The notes: a model not told the origin generated them from the sequence alone. Shown: positions 1 to 8,322, counted from the first letter of the stretch. The stretch is DNA of 38,798 nt from Chloroflexota bacterium (GCA_013152325.1 JAADGN010000112.1:1-38798); one strand, 5' to 3'. Numbers and translations are program-made.

Positions 1-51
1 GCGGCGGTCAAACGCACGCGGCATGAGTTCGAGCAGGTCGCGGCCAACTGA
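1..51 (+). CDS. C-terminal tail of an unidentified protein (partial)
   Basis: From base 1 a frame reads 16 residues (AAVKRTRHEFEQVAAN) and ends at a TGA at 49-51. The rest of the gene lies outside the window. The basic/acidic helical composition looks protein-like, but a second frame is also open here, so the assignment is weak. No function can be given. Confidence 0.4.
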   Translation, partial: AAVKRTRHEFEQVAAN

Positions 52-106
52 CTCCCCTGGGCAGCAAGCCCTGCCCAAACAGCGAACTCTGGAATTCGGC
101 GGACTG

Positions 107-197
107 TCGGCGTTTTTCAAATTGCTGTAACGATCTTCCTCCCATCGCAGACAGTTGCCGGGCGGAGCGACCAGCGGAAGCGCAGTCGAGGGGCGGG
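107..197. repeat. Direct repeat, copy A (91 bp)
   Basis: This 91-bp block recurs at 271-361 in the same orientation with 79 of 91 bases identical by eye. All 12 differences are transitions. Neither copy carries a convincing gene. The copies flank an 11-bp perfect hairpin. Together they fill the roughly 400-bp gap between the first partial gene and yqeY. Confidence 0.85.
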
Positions 198-238
198 GTT
201 GAACAAGCGTCTCCGCCCAGAATTTTTTTGAGCTCCAA

Positions 239-267
239 GTGACCGGCACTTTGGTCGTGCCGGTCAC
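239..267. repeat. Perfect inverted repeat between the two direct repeats
   Basis: Arms 239-249 (gtgaccggcac) and 257-267 (gtgccggtcac) pair perfectly over 11 bp around a 7-nt loop. No T-run follows on either strand, so it is not a classic intrinsic terminator. It could be a processing or binding site, or a Rho-assisted terminator of the upstream gene. Confidence 0.6.
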
Positions 268-270
268 CTA

Positions 271-361
271 TCGGCGTTTTCCAAATTATTGCAACGATCT
301 TCTTCCCGTCGCAGACAGTTATTGAACGGAGCGACCAGCGGAAGCGCGGTCGAGGGGCGGG
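271..361. repeat. Direct repeat, copy B (91 bp)
   Basis: Second copy of the block at 107-197. It ends about 80 bp before the yqeY -10 box. See copy A for the comparison. Confidence 0.85.
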
Positions 362-443
362 TTACGCAATCGCCGGCTCCCCGGACAGAATCCGAATGCG
401 CCTCCCTTGTCCGGGTCAAGGGAACGGGTTCCCAATTCTCCGG

Positions 444-449
444 TATAAT
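444..449 (+). promoter_or_regulatory. -10 box of a leaderless promoter for yqeY
   Basis: A perfect TATAAT lies at 444-449 and the yqeY ATG is at 456, leaving six bases. Transcription would start at or next to the A of ATG, giving a leaderless mRNA. No good -35 hexamer is seen at 16-18 bp upstream. No Shine-Dalgarno precedes the ATG. Confidence 0.65.
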
Positions 450-455
450 CAAAAT

Positions 456-902
456 ATGGATACAAAAACCAAGATTAACAATGCCATCAAAGACGCCATG
501 CGCGCCAAAGATGAAGTTGCCAAACGCACGCTGCGCATGGTGCGCGCCGCCATCCAACAGGCCGAAGTGGACCGGCGCACCACCCTGGACGAGAGCGCTG
601 TGCTCGCCATCCTGCAAAAGGAGGTCAAGTCACGCCGCGAAACGATCGCCGAAGCCGAGAAGGCCGGCCGCGAGGACATGGTCGCCGACACCCTGGCCGA
701 GATCGCCGTGCTGGAGGCTTTCCTGCCAGAGGCGATGAGCACCGACGAACTGCGCGCCCTGGCCGGGACGGTCATCGCCGAGGTTGGAGCGACCTCACCC
801 GCCGACATGGGCAAAGTAATGAAGGCCCTCATCCCGCGCGTGGCGGGTCGTGCCCCTGGCGGAGAAATCAGCAAGGTAGTACGAGAACTGCTCCAGAAAT
901 AG
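456..902 (+). CDS. yqeY: GatB/YqeY-domain protein
   Basis: The 148-residue product matches the usual length and pattern of the YqeY family: an N-terminal helical part (KINNAIKDAMRAKD, TLRMVRAAIQQ) and a C-terminal part ending GGEISKVVRELL. The family shares its helical domain with the tail of amidotransferase subunit GatB and is thought to act near tRNA, but its biochemical role is not settled. The ATG at 456 was chosen over an upstream in-frame ATG at 396 because it gives the family length and sits six bases after a TATAAT. The gene heads a run of five same-strand genes and is followed after 15 bp by pgpH. Confidence 0.93.
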   Translation: MDTKTKINNAIKDAMRAKDEVAKRTLRMVRAAIQQAEVDRRTTLDESAVLAILQKEVKSRRETIAEAEKAGREDMVADTLAEIAVLEAFLPEAMSTDELRALAGTVIAEVGATSPADMGKVMKALIPRVAGRAPGGEISKVVRELLQK

Positions 903-917
903 GAGCCAGTCTACGGG

Positions 918-3041
918 ATGGAAACCTCCCCAGAGCAGACACGGCGCGCGCCCAGGCGCGTTGTCATCCTGCGCAGTATCCTGCTTGTCGCGACCAGCAT
1001 CATCGCCTTCGCCGCGCTGGTGATGCCGCTGGCTCTGCGTCCGACCGCGCTGCCACTCCAGGCCGGCGACGTGGCCCCACGCGACCTGCAAGCCCCGCAC
1101 GCCATCGAATACGTCAGCGAGGTGCGCACCGAAGACGCGCGTCTGGTCGCGGAGCGGTCTGTCGCGCCGGTCTATGCACCGGCCGACCCGTCCATCGCCC
1201 GCCAGCAGATCGAACGTCTGCGCGCCGCGCTGCAATACATCTCGGTTGTGCGCGCCGACGAAAACGCCACCCCTGAGCAAAAGCAGGCCGACCTGGCCGC
1301 GTTGAGCGACGTCCAACTCAAAACAGCAACCATCGAGGGCATTCTGGCCCTCTCCGATTCCCGCTGGGACACCATCCAGCAGGAATCTCTCAGCGTGCTC
1401 GAACAAGTGATGCGCAACACCATCCGGCAAAGCGACGTTGAGACGCTGCGCCGGAGCGTGCCTTCACGCGTCAGCCTGGCGTTGAGTGAAACGCAAGCCC
1501 AACTGGTAGCCGAATTGGTCACCGCCTTCATCGTCCCCAACAGCCTGTACAGCCAGGATTTAACGGATGCCGCCCGTCTGGCGGCGCGCGAGGCGGTCGA
1601 ACCGGTCGTGCAGACCTATAAATCCGGCGAGACCATCGTCTCCGGCGGGCAGATCATCTCAGCCGCTGACCTGGAAGCGCTGCAAACCCTGGGCCTGATC
1701 CAGCCCAAGCAGCAATGGCCGGATTACGTCGGCGCAGGCGCGCTGGTCGTGACCCTGGCCATCTTCGTCGGACTATACTTCGCACGCCGCCGTCCGCCAT
1801 TCGTCAACGACCTGCGCAGCCTGATCCTGATCGCAATCGTCTTCCTGCTTTTCCTGGTCAGCGCACGACTGACCATCCCCAATCACACGATCATCCCCTA
1901 TCTCTATCCGCTGCCAGCCTTTGGTCTATTGGTCGCTACGCTGTTTGGTCTGGATACCGGGCTGGTCTTGTCCCTCGCCCTGGCGCTTTTGACCACCTAC
2001 GGCCTGTCCAACGCGCTTGATCTAACGCCCTACTACCTGCTGCCCTCCCTGGTCAGCATCCTGATACTTGGATCGGCTCGCCGGGTATGGGCCTTCGTGC
2101 GCGCCGGCATCGCAGTTGCCGTGATCGGCGTGGTCATGCTTTTGGCCTACTGGCTGCCCTTCAGGCCGACAGATTGGATCGGCACAGCCACGCTGATCGG
2201 TGCGGCGTCCTTCAACGGGATGGCATCCGCCAGCCTGACCCTGCTGCTGCAATTCTTCCTGGCGCAAATCCTGGGGTTGACCACCGCGCTGCAACTGCTG
2301 GAAATCTCCCGGCCGGACGCCCCGCTGCTGCAATTCTTCCTGCGCAGCGCCCCGGGGACGTACCAGCACAGTTTGCAGGTCGCCAATCTGGCCGAGCAGG
2401 CCGCAGAAAGCATCGGCGCTGACGCCCTGCTGGTACGTGTGGGCGCGCTCTTCCACGACGTAGGCAAAACCCAAAATCCCTCGTTTTTCATTGAAAACCA
2501 GACGCCGGGCAGCATCAACACGCACCAAGACATCGACCCCGCCGAAAGTGCGGCCACCATCATCCGCCACGTGACGGACGGCGTGAAACTGGCCCGCAAG
2601 TACCGCCTGCCCCATCGTCTGATCGACTTTATCCTGGAACACCACGGCACATTGATCACGCGCTACCAGTACAGCCAGGCGCTCGAAGCGGCGCACGGCG
2701 ACGCGACAAAAGTGGACATCGAAAAATTCCGCTACCCGGGCCCGCCGCCGCGCTCGCGCGAGACCGCGCTGCTGATGCTGGCCGACGGCGCGGAAGCCCG
2801 CAACCGGGCCGAACGACCCCAAAACGACGAGGAACTGCGCACCCTGATCCGCAGTGTGATCGACACCGCCCAGAGATCCGGGCAACTGAACAACACCCAC
2901 CTGACCCTGCGCGACCTGAATCTGATTGCCGAGTCCTTCTTCGCCACACTGCGCGGCACACGTCATCCGCGCATCGAATACCCCAAAGACAAAGTCATCG
3001 CTTCGACCGCCGTCCCCACCACCCCCAGCGAGAAAAAATGA
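918..3041 (+). CDS. pgpH: Membrane HD-domain phosphohydrolase, PgpH/YqfF type (7TMR-HD)
   Basis: A 707-residue membrane protein. One TM helix (about 16-42) is followed by an extracytoplasmic 7TMR-HDED-type region (about 45-268), a block of about seven TM helices (about 270-455) and a cytoplasmic HD domain. The HD motif (ALFHDVGKTQNP) lies near residue 513, and further metal-binding histidines occur in FILEHHGTL. In Gram-positive bacteria this architecture (PgpH) hydrolyses the second messenger cyclic di-AMP, and that activity is inferred here. Its stop overlaps the ybeY start by four bases (ATGA). PgpH-YbeY-DgkA is a conserved neighbourhood in Firmicutes as well. Confidence 0.93.
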   Translation: METSPEQTRRAPRRVVILRSILLVATSIIAFAALVMPLALRPTALPLQAGDVAPRDLQAPHAIEYVSEVRTEDARLVAERSVAPVYAPADPSIARQQIERLRAALQYISVVRADENATPEQKQADLAALSDVQLKTATIEGILALSDSRWDTIQQESLSVLEQVMRNTIRQSDVETLRRSVPSRVSLALSETQAQLVAELVTAFIVPNSLYSQDLTDAARLAAREAVEPVVQTYKSGETIVSGGQIISAADLEALQTLGLIQPKQQWPDYVGAGALVVTLAIFVGLYFARRRPPFVNDLRSLILIAIVFLLFLVSARLTIPNHTIIPYLYPLPAFGLLVATLFGLDTGLVLSLALALLTTYGLSNALDLTPYYLLPSLVSILILGSARRVWAFVRAGIAVAVIGVVMLLAYWLPFRPTDWIGTATLIGAASFNGMASASLTLLLQFFLAQILGLTTALQLLEISRPDAPLLQFFLRSAPGTYQHSLQVANLAEQAAESIGADALLVRVGALFHDVGKTQNPSFFIENQTPGSINTHQDIDPAESAATIIRHVTDGVKLARKYRLPHRLIDFILEHHGTLITRYQYSQALEAAHGDATKVDIEKFRYPGPPPRSRETALLMLADGAEARNRAERPQNDEELRTLIRSVIDTAQRSGQLNNTHLTLRDLNLIAESFFATLRGTRHPRIEYPKDKVIASTAVPTTPSEKK

Positions 3042-3493
3042 TCCACGTCGAGAGCAACCCATCGCTGCAAACAACGGTCGACCCGGATTTGCTGGAACGC
3101 GCCGCCCGCGCCGCGCTGGCGCAGCAGTCCGCGCCGGAGGGTGTGGAACTGACCATCCTCCTGACCGACGACGCCCAAGTGCAGACGCTCAACCGCGACT
3201 ATTTGGGAATCGACGCGCCGACCGACGTGCTCTCCTTCCCCGCACACGAACGTGACCCGGAAACTGGTTCCGTCTATCTGGGCGACATCATCGTCTCTGC
3301 GCCGCGCGCCGCCAAACAGGCACAGACGGGCGGGCATCCGCTCGAGGCCGAAATCCAATTGCTGGTCGTACACGGCGTTTTGCATCTGCTGGGGCACGAT
3401 CACGCCGAGGCCGGGGAAAAAGCCCGTATGTGGGCCGAGCAGGCCAAAATCCTGGCAAGCCTCGGGCTTTCAGAGATAAAAATTCAGGAGTAA
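3038..3493 (+). CDS. ybeY: Endoribonuclease YbeY, rRNA maturation factor
   Basis: The 151-residue protein carries the YbeY zinc signature HGVLHLLGHDH, whose three histidines bind the metal, and the upstream family block PTDVLSFP. YbeY acts in 16S rRNA 3'-end processing and late 30S quality control. Translation is probably coupled to pgpH through the 4-nt overlap. A single base separates its stop from the dgkA start, so the genes form one operon. Confidence 0.95.
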   Translation: MIHVESNPSLQTTVDPDLLERAARAALAQQSAPEGVELTILLTDDAQVQTLNRDYLGIDAPTDVLSFPAHERDPETGSVYLGDIIVSAPRAAKQAQTGGHPLEAEIQLLVVHGVLHLLGHDHAEAGEKARMWAEQAKILASLGLSEIKIQE

Positions 3494-3494
3494 C

Positions 3495-3884
3495 ATGCGC
3501 AGATTCTTCCGCTCCCGCATTCGTTCATTCGTCTACGCCATTCGCGGCTGGGGGCACGTCATCCGCACCCAGCAAAACGCCTGGATCCACGCCGTCGTCA
3601 CCACCGCAGTGGTCATCGTCGCTTTCTGGCTGGGCCTTCCGGCGCGTGACTGGGCGGTGCTGGTGCTGGCAATTGCCATGGTCTGGGCAGCGGAATTTCT
3701 CAACACCGCCCTGGAAGCCGTGGTAGACCTGGCCAGCCCGATGCACCATCCCCTGGCCAAAACCGGCAAGGACGTGGGCGCGGCCGCCGTGCTGATCGCG
3801 GCGCTGACCTCGATCGTGGTCGGCCTGCTCATCCTCGGCCCGCCGCTGTGGGCTGAGATCGAACCCCTGATCACCAACCGCTGA
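3495..3884 (+). CDS. dgkA: Diacylglycerol kinase / undecaprenol kinase family protein
   Basis: A 129-residue integral membrane kinase of the DgkA family with three TM helices (about 32-48, 54-70, 95-115). The core AEFLNTALEAVVD carries the two catalytic/metal glutamates, and HPLAKTGKDVGAAAVL is the conserved C-terminal block. Gram-positive relatives phosphorylate undecaprenol, feeding the cell-wall lipid carrier pool. E. coli DgkA uses diacylglycerol. Sequence alone does not decide the substrate. The first metal-binding Glu (E in ExN) is Gln here (TQQNAWIH), a variant I believe is common in some lineages. Confidence 0.92.
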   Translation: MRRFFRSRIRSFVYAIRGWGHVIRTQQNAWIHAVVTTAVVIVAFWLGLPARDWAVLVLAIAMVWAAEFLNTALEAVVDLASPMHHPLAKTGKDVGAAAVLIAALTSIVVGLLILGPPLWAEIEPLITNR

Positions 3885-3898
3885 TCACTGGAGTACCC

Positions 3899-4753
3899 AT
3901 GTCTCTCTCCTTCCGCTTTGGCACCGTTGGCTCGCCCATCGGCAAACCCAAGAAACCCGGCGGCAGCATCGGCGCGATACTCTTCAGCCAATCCATCGGC
4001 TTGAACGCGCTCGAACTGGGCTGGGTGCGCGCGGTGCGCGTCAGCGAAAAGACCTGTGCGGCCATCAAGCAAACCGCGGCCGAACAGGACGTAGCGCTCA
4101 GCGTGCACGCGCCGTACTTCATCAACCTGAACGCGAACGACGAAGAATGGCCCAAGTCGCGCAAACGTCTGATGGACGCGGCCCATTTTGGCAACCTGGC
4201 CGGCGCGAGCGACATCATCTTTCACCCCGGCTCGTATTTTGGCGGCGACCCCGCCGAGGTGCTCAAAGTCGTCATTCCGCGCCTGCAAGGCTGCGTGGAC
4301 GAACTGCGCGCCGCGGACAACCCGGTCACGCTGCGGCCGGAGACGATGGGCAAATCGGCCATGCTCGGTTCGCTGGAAGATACGCTCGCGATGGCAAAGG
4401 TCATCGAGGGCGTGGAACCCTGCCTGGACTTCGCCCACCTGCACGCCCGTCCCGGCGACGGGACGATGAACACCTATGACGAATGGGCGCGGCAACTGGA
4501 AACGTATGCTCGCCAATTGGGCAGCGAGGCGCTCAAGCGGCTGCACATCCATCTTTCGGGCATCCAGTACACCCCCAAAGGAGAAAAGAATCACCTGCCC
4601 ATCGCCGAATCGGACTTCGACCTGGATGCGCTCTTCAAGGCGCTGAAAGACTTCGGCTGTGCCGGGCGTATATTGTGCGAGAGTCCCATCATGGAAGAGG
4701 ACGCGCTGAACATGAAACGGGCCTGGATGGAAGAAAGCAACGAGGCAGAATAA
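3899..4753 (+). CDS. nfo: AP endonuclease family 2 (endonuclease IV-like) TIM-barrel protein
   Basis: The 284-residue protein has the metal ligands of endonuclease IV in order: SVHAPY, FHPGS, RPETMG, LDFAHLHA, HIHLSG and CESP. The family forms a TIM barrel with three zinc ions and cuts DNA 5' of abasic sites in base-excision repair. The E. coli DRH ligand pair is replaced by KNH (GEKNHLP), as in the shorter archaeal-type relatives, so one ligand differs. The ATG at 3899 lies 14 bp after dgkA and completes the run. A 15-bp hairpin begins in the stop codon. Confidence 0.88.
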   Translation: MSLSFRFGTVGSPIGKPKKPGGSIGAILFSQSIGLNALELGWVRAVRVSEKTCAAIKQTAAEQDVALSVHAPYFINLNANDEEWPKSRKRLMDAAHFGNLAGASDIIFHPGSYFGGDPAEVLKVVIPRLQGCVDELRAADNPVTLRPETMGKSAMLGSLEDTLAMAKVIEGVEPCLDFAHLHARPGDGTMNTYDEWARQLETYARQLGSEALKRLHIHLSGIQYTPKGEKNHLPIAESDFDLDALFKALKDFGCAGRILCESPIMEEDALNMKRAWMEESNEAE

Positions 4754-4786
4754 CGGAAGTGCGGACATTGCTGTCCGCACTTCCGT
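4753..4786. terminator. Hairpin between convergent genes
   Basis: Arms 4753-4767 and 4772-4786 pair perfectly over 15 bp around a 4-nt loop. The nfo stop overlaps the first base. Only a short imperfect T-run (ACTTTACT) follows. It lies between nfo (+) and the lipoprotein gene (-), so it may end transcription from both sides. Confidence 0.7.
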
Positions 4787-4852
4787 ACTTTACTGCTCCG
4801 AACAGGACAGTAGTCTCGTCAATAGTGGGGCTTTTTCCGGGACCACTTGTTT

Positions 4853-5572
4853 CTATTTCGACAGAATACAAGCATGAGACGAAATCGTGACTTCGGTTGT
4901 CTTGCCAAGCACGACATCAACGGACAGTGGAATTTGCTCGTCCACAAATTCCACGACGAGAGACTCGGATTTAGGCCAAATTCCTGTATTCCCCTTTATG
5001 GCCTTGAATTGTGTTTTTCCATTGACGATCGAAATACTAATTCCGCCGCCGGGACCCGAACACAGTTGAATCGTCCCACTGGACGCAAGGGACTTCATGA
5101 AGGCACTGGCGTCCGTAAAAGTCAACTGGCGTCCATCCCAATGTTTCCAATATGCTGAGATGTCCTTAATCGGGAATGGATTGTGGAGAACAACATACTC
5201 CGCGGGCGGAATTGCATCAATAACAAAGCCTCCTTTGGCGTCACTTTTAGTGCTCAAATTCTCGTCTATCGTGCATTGATTCGTCGAGGTCTTTAAACAA
5301 AGAACAATGAGCGCTCCATCCATAAGGGGGCGTTCATGCTCTTTGGTCAATTCGGCCTCCTCAAGCGTTCCCTCCAGGCGACCGGTTGTAGGGGTCGGCG
5401 TTGGCGTCGGGGTTGGCGTTAACGTCGGAGTAGCAGTCAATGTAGGCGTCGGAGTCCGTATCAGCGAAACCAATTGATTGAAGGGGCCACAACTCAATAT
5501 GAGCAATCCAAGTATACCGAGACTAACAAAACTTATTCCCACCAGTCTCAACGGCGCTTTTTCTCTCTTCAT
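4853..5572 (-). CDS. Putative lipoprotein with Thr/Pro linker, function unknown
   Basis: A 239-residue protein begins with a basic N-terminus and a hydrophobic helix ending in the lipobox LILSC (Cys 28), so it should be a lipid-anchored exported protein. A repetitive Thr-Pro tract (about residues 37-64) links the anchor to a C-terminal domain. A central segment (GGFVIDAIPPAEYVVLHNPF) resembles carboxypeptidase-regulatory-like beta folds (residue-pattern inference). A ribosome-binding AGGA precedes the ATG. It stands alone, convergent with nfo. No specific function recognised. Confidence 0.75.
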   Translation of the reverse strand: MKREKAPLRLVGISFVSLGILGLLILSCGPFNQLVSLIRTPTPTLTATPTLTPTPTPTPTPTTGRLEGTLEEAELTKEHERPLMDGALIVLCLKTSTNQCTIDENLSTKSDAKGGFVIDAIPPAEYVVLHNPFPIKDISAYWKHWDGRQLTFTDASAFMKSLASSGTIQLCSGPGGGISISIVNGKTQFKAIKGNTGIWPKSESLVVEFVDEQIPLSVDVVLGKTTEVTISSHACILSK

Positions 5573-5903
5573 TTTGGTTCATTTCCTTTCGGCTTCACTA
5601 TGCTGTCTCCTGGGCCCACATCAACGCAAATTCAACAGCATCAATTCGGGATAAAGGGACCTTTTCTCTACCCGATCCTCTCAGCAGCGCCCTTGCTGCT
5701 GCCCTGCAAAGATACGTCCTGCACGCAGAACATACCCAATGGCCCTTGCATCGAGTGGCAAAGGAGATTGGACGCGGTCGAACAGGCAAAGCGTTCCGTC
5801 TTTATTCGCCCGCGGCTGGGTCGAAAGTTTTACAAATAAGGCACCGCTAAAACCATCCCCCTAACCGGTAAAAGAACTTAAAGTCTTCCCCCAACACACA
5901 TTA
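5573..5903. other. Intergenic stretch without a confirmed gene
   Basis: This 331-bp gap between two minus-strand genes holds no gene I can name. On the + strand a stop-free frame runs from about 5600 to the TAA at 5848-5850. It reads protein-like (for example QRYVLHAEHTQWPLHRVAK) but has no ATG and no ribosome site, so it may be a remnant. A weak inverted repeat lies at 5873-5888. Confidence 0.4.
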
Positions 5904-6563
5904 CTATGACGAGATGTACTCCCGCAAACTATGCTCGACCGCATAGGCTGCCGCCTCAGCGCGGTTATTGACTCCCAACTTCGAAAGAATACTGCTGACG
6001 TAATTCCGCACCGTGCCCTCACCCAGGAAGAGCGCCTTGGCAATCTCGCGGTTGGTTTTGCCTTCCGAGACCAGCAGCAAAACATGCTTCTCCTGCTGGC
6101 TGAGACTGACAAAGGCCGAGGCTTCTTCCTCTTTCACAGCCCGCCGCACTTCCTGGAAAACGCGCTGCGTCACAGCCGGGTCGAGCAACGCCTCGCCGCT
6201 TCCAACCGCCTCCAGCGCTTTCACCAGGTCTTCACTGCCAATCTGCTTCAAAACGTACCCCGATGCTCCGGCGCGGATCGCCGAGAACAACATCTCGTCT
6301 TCGGCATAGGAAGTCAACATGAGCACCTTGGTCTCCGGAAAACGCTTGACGATCTCCTCGCAGGCGTCAATTCCGGACGTGCCGGGCAGGCGAATGTCCA
6401 TCACAACGACGTCGGGCTTTAAACTGGTCACCTTTTCAATCGATTCGCGAGCCGAAGCCGCTTCGCCAACCACTTCGAATCCAGGGTGCCGCTCCAACAG
6501 CGCCTTCAACCCAAGCCGAACCACTTCATGATCGTCCACCAACACAATACGTTGTTTCGCCAT
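5904..6563 (-). CDS. NarL/FixJ-family response regulator (orphan)
   Basis: The 219-residue protein has a receiver domain (acidic pair D10-D11, phospho-acceptor D56 in [10 protein letters not shown], switch Thr in MLTS, Lys in YVLKQ) and a C-terminal LuxR-type helix-turn-helix ([21 protein letters not shown]). Phosphorylation should promote dimerisation and DNA binding. No histidine kinase gene is in the window, so its partner is unknown. It has its own promoter at 6597-6625, and the ATG has GGAG just upstream. The C-terminal half is typical of NarL regulators. Confidence 0.95.
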   Translation of the reverse strand: MAKQRIVLVDDHEVVRLGLKALLERHPGFEVVGEAASARESIEKVTSLKPDVVVMDIRLPGTSGIDACEEIVKRFPETKVLMLTSYAEDEMLFSAIRAGASGYVLKQIGSEDLVKALEAVGSGEALLDPAVTQRVFQEVRRAVKEEEASAFVSLSQQEKHVLLLVSEGKTNREIAKALFLGEGTVRNYVSSILSKLGVNNRAEAAAYAVEHSLREYISS

Positions 6564-6596
6564 TCGCTCTCCAATATATCCGGATTATCCACAAAA

Positions 6597-6625
6597 AGTA
6601 TAGTCGAGAGCAAGACGTCTGACAA
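6597..6625 (-). promoter_or_regulatory. Sigma70-type promoter for the NarL-type regulator
   Basis: On the minus strand TTGTCA (6625-6620), a 17-bp spacer and TATACT (6602-6597) lie about 34 bp before the ATG at 6563. Both hexamers match consensus at five of six positions. Confidence 0.7.
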
Positions 6626-6717
6626 GGGCAGCCAAAAACATGACAACGCCCGTGCGAACATCCCCATCCATCCGGACGTCCTCCCGCATCGTCCCGGACG
6701 ATCGGCCTGCTCCCCTT

Positions 6718-6753
6718 AAAAAGCGACGGACGGCGGTTGTCCCGTCGTCCGTC
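6718..6753 (-). terminator. Intrinsic terminator of hsp20
   Basis: Read on the minus strand, arm 6753-6743 pairs with 6735-6725 (11 bp, one wobble) and is followed by TTTTT (6722-6718). It lies 16 bp past the hsp20 stop and separates it from the NarL-type regulator. Confidence 0.8.
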
Positions 6754-6768
6754 AATCTGGCATATTGT

Positions 6769-7209
6769 TTATTTCGCCTTGACGGTGATCGCCTTTGGCC
6801 GAACTTCCTCTGCCTTGGGCAGGGTGATGTTCAGGATGCCGTCTTCGAATTCGGCTTTGGCCTTGTCGGCCACAACGTCCGTCGGCAGCATGATCCTGCG
6901 CTCAAAGGCGCCGTACCGATGTTCACGGATATGATAGGCCCTCTCCCGAGACTCTTCATCCTGCTTGATCTCGCCTTTGATGGTGAGCACATTGTCAGTC
7001 ACGGAGATCTGCACATCCTTGGCCTTCATACCGGGCAAAATGGCTTTGACCACCACGTCGTCATCGGTCTGGTACATGTCAATCGCCGGAAGTTTCCAGC
7101 CCGTATCCGTGCCCAACGGACGTGTGAAGGCGTCGTCGAAAAGACGATCCATCGCCTCGCGCAAAGTGACCATTTCGCGCATCGGTTCCCAACGAATCAA
7201 GTTAGTCAT
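6769..7209 (-). CDS. Small heat-shock protein, Hsp20/alpha-crystallin family
   Basis: A 146-residue protein with the alpha-crystallin domain (about 40-140): PAIDMYQTDDDVVVKAILPG, the G-I/V-L region FEDGILNITLPK, and the short C-terminal tail carrying the I-x-V motif (ITVKAK). Such proteins form oligomers that hold unfolding proteins for DnaK/ClpB refolding, in the cytoplasm. The N-terminus (IRWEPMREMVTLREAMDRLF) is typical of bacterial class A Hsp20. AAGGAGG precedes the ATG at good spacing. A minus-strand promoter candidate (TTGTAT, 17 bp, TGATAC) lies upstream with a weak -10. It is adjacent to the signalling operon containing a J-domain protein. Confidence 0.95.
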   Translation of the reverse strand: MTNLIRWEPMREMVTLREAMDRLFDDAFTRPLGTDTGWKLPAIDMYQTDDDVVVKAILPGMKAKDVQISVTDNVLTIKGEIKQDEESRERAYHIREHRYGAFERRIMLPTDVVADKAKAEFEDGILNITLPKAEEVRPKAITVKAK

Positions 7210-7269
7210 ATCGCACCTCCTTCATGCAACTTATGGAGTATCATTTTTTGCGCTTAAAACATACAAGGC

Positions 7270-7288
7270 TTGCGTTAGAAAAACGCAA
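7270..7288. repeat. 7-bp inverted repeat between hsp20 and the OmpR-type regulator
   Basis: Arms ttgcgtt (7270-7276) and aacgcaa (7282-7288) flank a 5-nt centre. It lies just upstream of the possible hsp20 promoter and 52 bp after the regulator stop. It may be an operator for hsp20 or a weak terminator for the operon. It does not match the CIRCE element (9-bp arms, GAGTGCTAA). Confidence 0.45.
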
Positions 7289-7339
7289 ACCCTGCATAAA
7301 AAATTTGTCAGAACTCCCGGGGTTACATTGTCTTGCGCC

Positions 7340-8062
7340 TTACTCCGGTTTCTGCCGCCGGAAATCCACAAACCGGTAACCGACGCCTCGCTCGGTCAGG
7401 ATGTACTTGGGGTTGGATGGGTCTTTCTCCAATTTTTTGCGCAGGTAATTAATGTACAACCGAACGTAATGCGGTTCATCCCGATACTCGTAGCCCCATA
7501 CCTTGGCCAACAACTGGTCGTGGGAAATCACCCAGCCCGCGTTCTGGACAAGATGGTAGAGCAGGCGATACTCTGTCGGGCGCAGTTTGACGATCTTGCC
7601 CTCCAGCCAGATCTCACGCCGGTCAAAGTCGATCTTCAAACGATCGTCCACTTCGATCAGCCCATGCATGGAGCCGCTGGCCCCCTCCGTGCGGCGCAAA
7701 ACCGCCTTAACACGACTGACCATCTCGCGTGGGCTGAACGGCTTGGTGATGTAATCGTCTGCGCCAAGTTCCAGGCCGCGCACACGATCATCCTCCTCGC
7801 CTTTGGCTGTGAGCATAAGAACGGGCACATTGCTGATCTCGCGGATCATCTGCAAGACCTCGAATCCGTCCAAGTCTGGCATCATCACATCCAGCAGGAT
7901 CAGGTCAGGGGCCACATCGCGCAGCTGTTGGATCGCCTGCTTGCCGTTGAACGCCTCGCTAACCAGAAAACCGTCATGTTCCAGATTCAGGCGGATGAAA
8001 CGCACCATGCGTTCTTCGTCATCGACAACCAGAATTTTCCGACGCTCAAAATCATCTGTCAT
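7340..8062 (-). CDS. OmpR/PhoB-family response regulator
   Basis: The 240-residue protein has a receiver domain (D14-D15, phospho-acceptor D58 in [10 protein letters not shown], Thr in MLTAK, Lys in YITKPFS) and a C-terminal winged helix (about 140-235: [39 protein letters not shown]). It is the last gene of the kinase/phosphatase operon and starts three bases after the 80-residue gene. No histidine kinase gene is adjacent. Membership in a Ser/Thr kinase operon suggests cross-regulation between the two systems, which is inference. Confidence 0.95.
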   Translation of the reverse strand: MTDDFERRKILVVDDEERMVRFIRLNLEHDGFLVSEAFNGKQAIQQLRDVAPDLILLDVMMPDLDGFEVLQMIREISNVPVLMLTAKGEEDDRVRGLELGADDYITKPFSPREMVSRVKAVLRRTEGASGSMHGLIEVDDRLKIDFDRREIWLEGKIVKLRPTEYRLLYHLVQNAGWVISHDQLLAKVWGYEYRDEPHYVRLYINYLRKKLEKDPSNPKYILTERGVGYRFVDFRRQKPE

Positions 8063-8065
8063 AAT

Positions 8066-8308
8066 TTACTCCCTCACAAAGCCGATGATGTGGTCATCTT
8101 CTTCGCTGGGCAAGATTTCCATAAAATTGATTTTGTCGACCGGCCATATGACCTGAACAACATTGCCCTGCAAGTAATGCAGGTCTTTGCCCTCGCGGGA
8201 GCGAGGATTGCTAAGCAAAACCATTGTATCAGAAGGGCCGGGCAATTCCTCCACCTCCCCGATAATAGGGACATCCCCAGAAACATGTAGAATGAGCGTA
8301 TAAGCCAT
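8066..8308 (-). CDS. Small conserved-looking protein of unknown function (80 aa)
   Basis: An 80-residue acidic protein without TM segment, signal peptide or cysteines. It begins MAYTLILHVSGDVPIIGEVE and looks beta-rich. It sits between the FHA gene (14-bp gap) and the regulator (3-bp gap), so it is almost certainly translated as part of the operon. A possible AAGGAAGG ribosome site precedes it. I do not recognise the family. Its position suggests an accessory of the phospho-signalling module. Confidence 0.75.
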   Translation of the reverse strand: MAYTLILHVSGDVPIIGEVEELPGPSDTMVLLSNPRSREGKDLHYLQGNVVQVIWPVDKINFMEILPSEEDDHIIGFVRE

Positions 8309-8322
8309 TAGCCTACCTTCCT

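Noticed and set aside
2022-3074. Minus-strand frame of 350 codons opposite pgpH
   Set aside because: Antisense shadow; the + strand carries intact HD motifs and operon overlaps.
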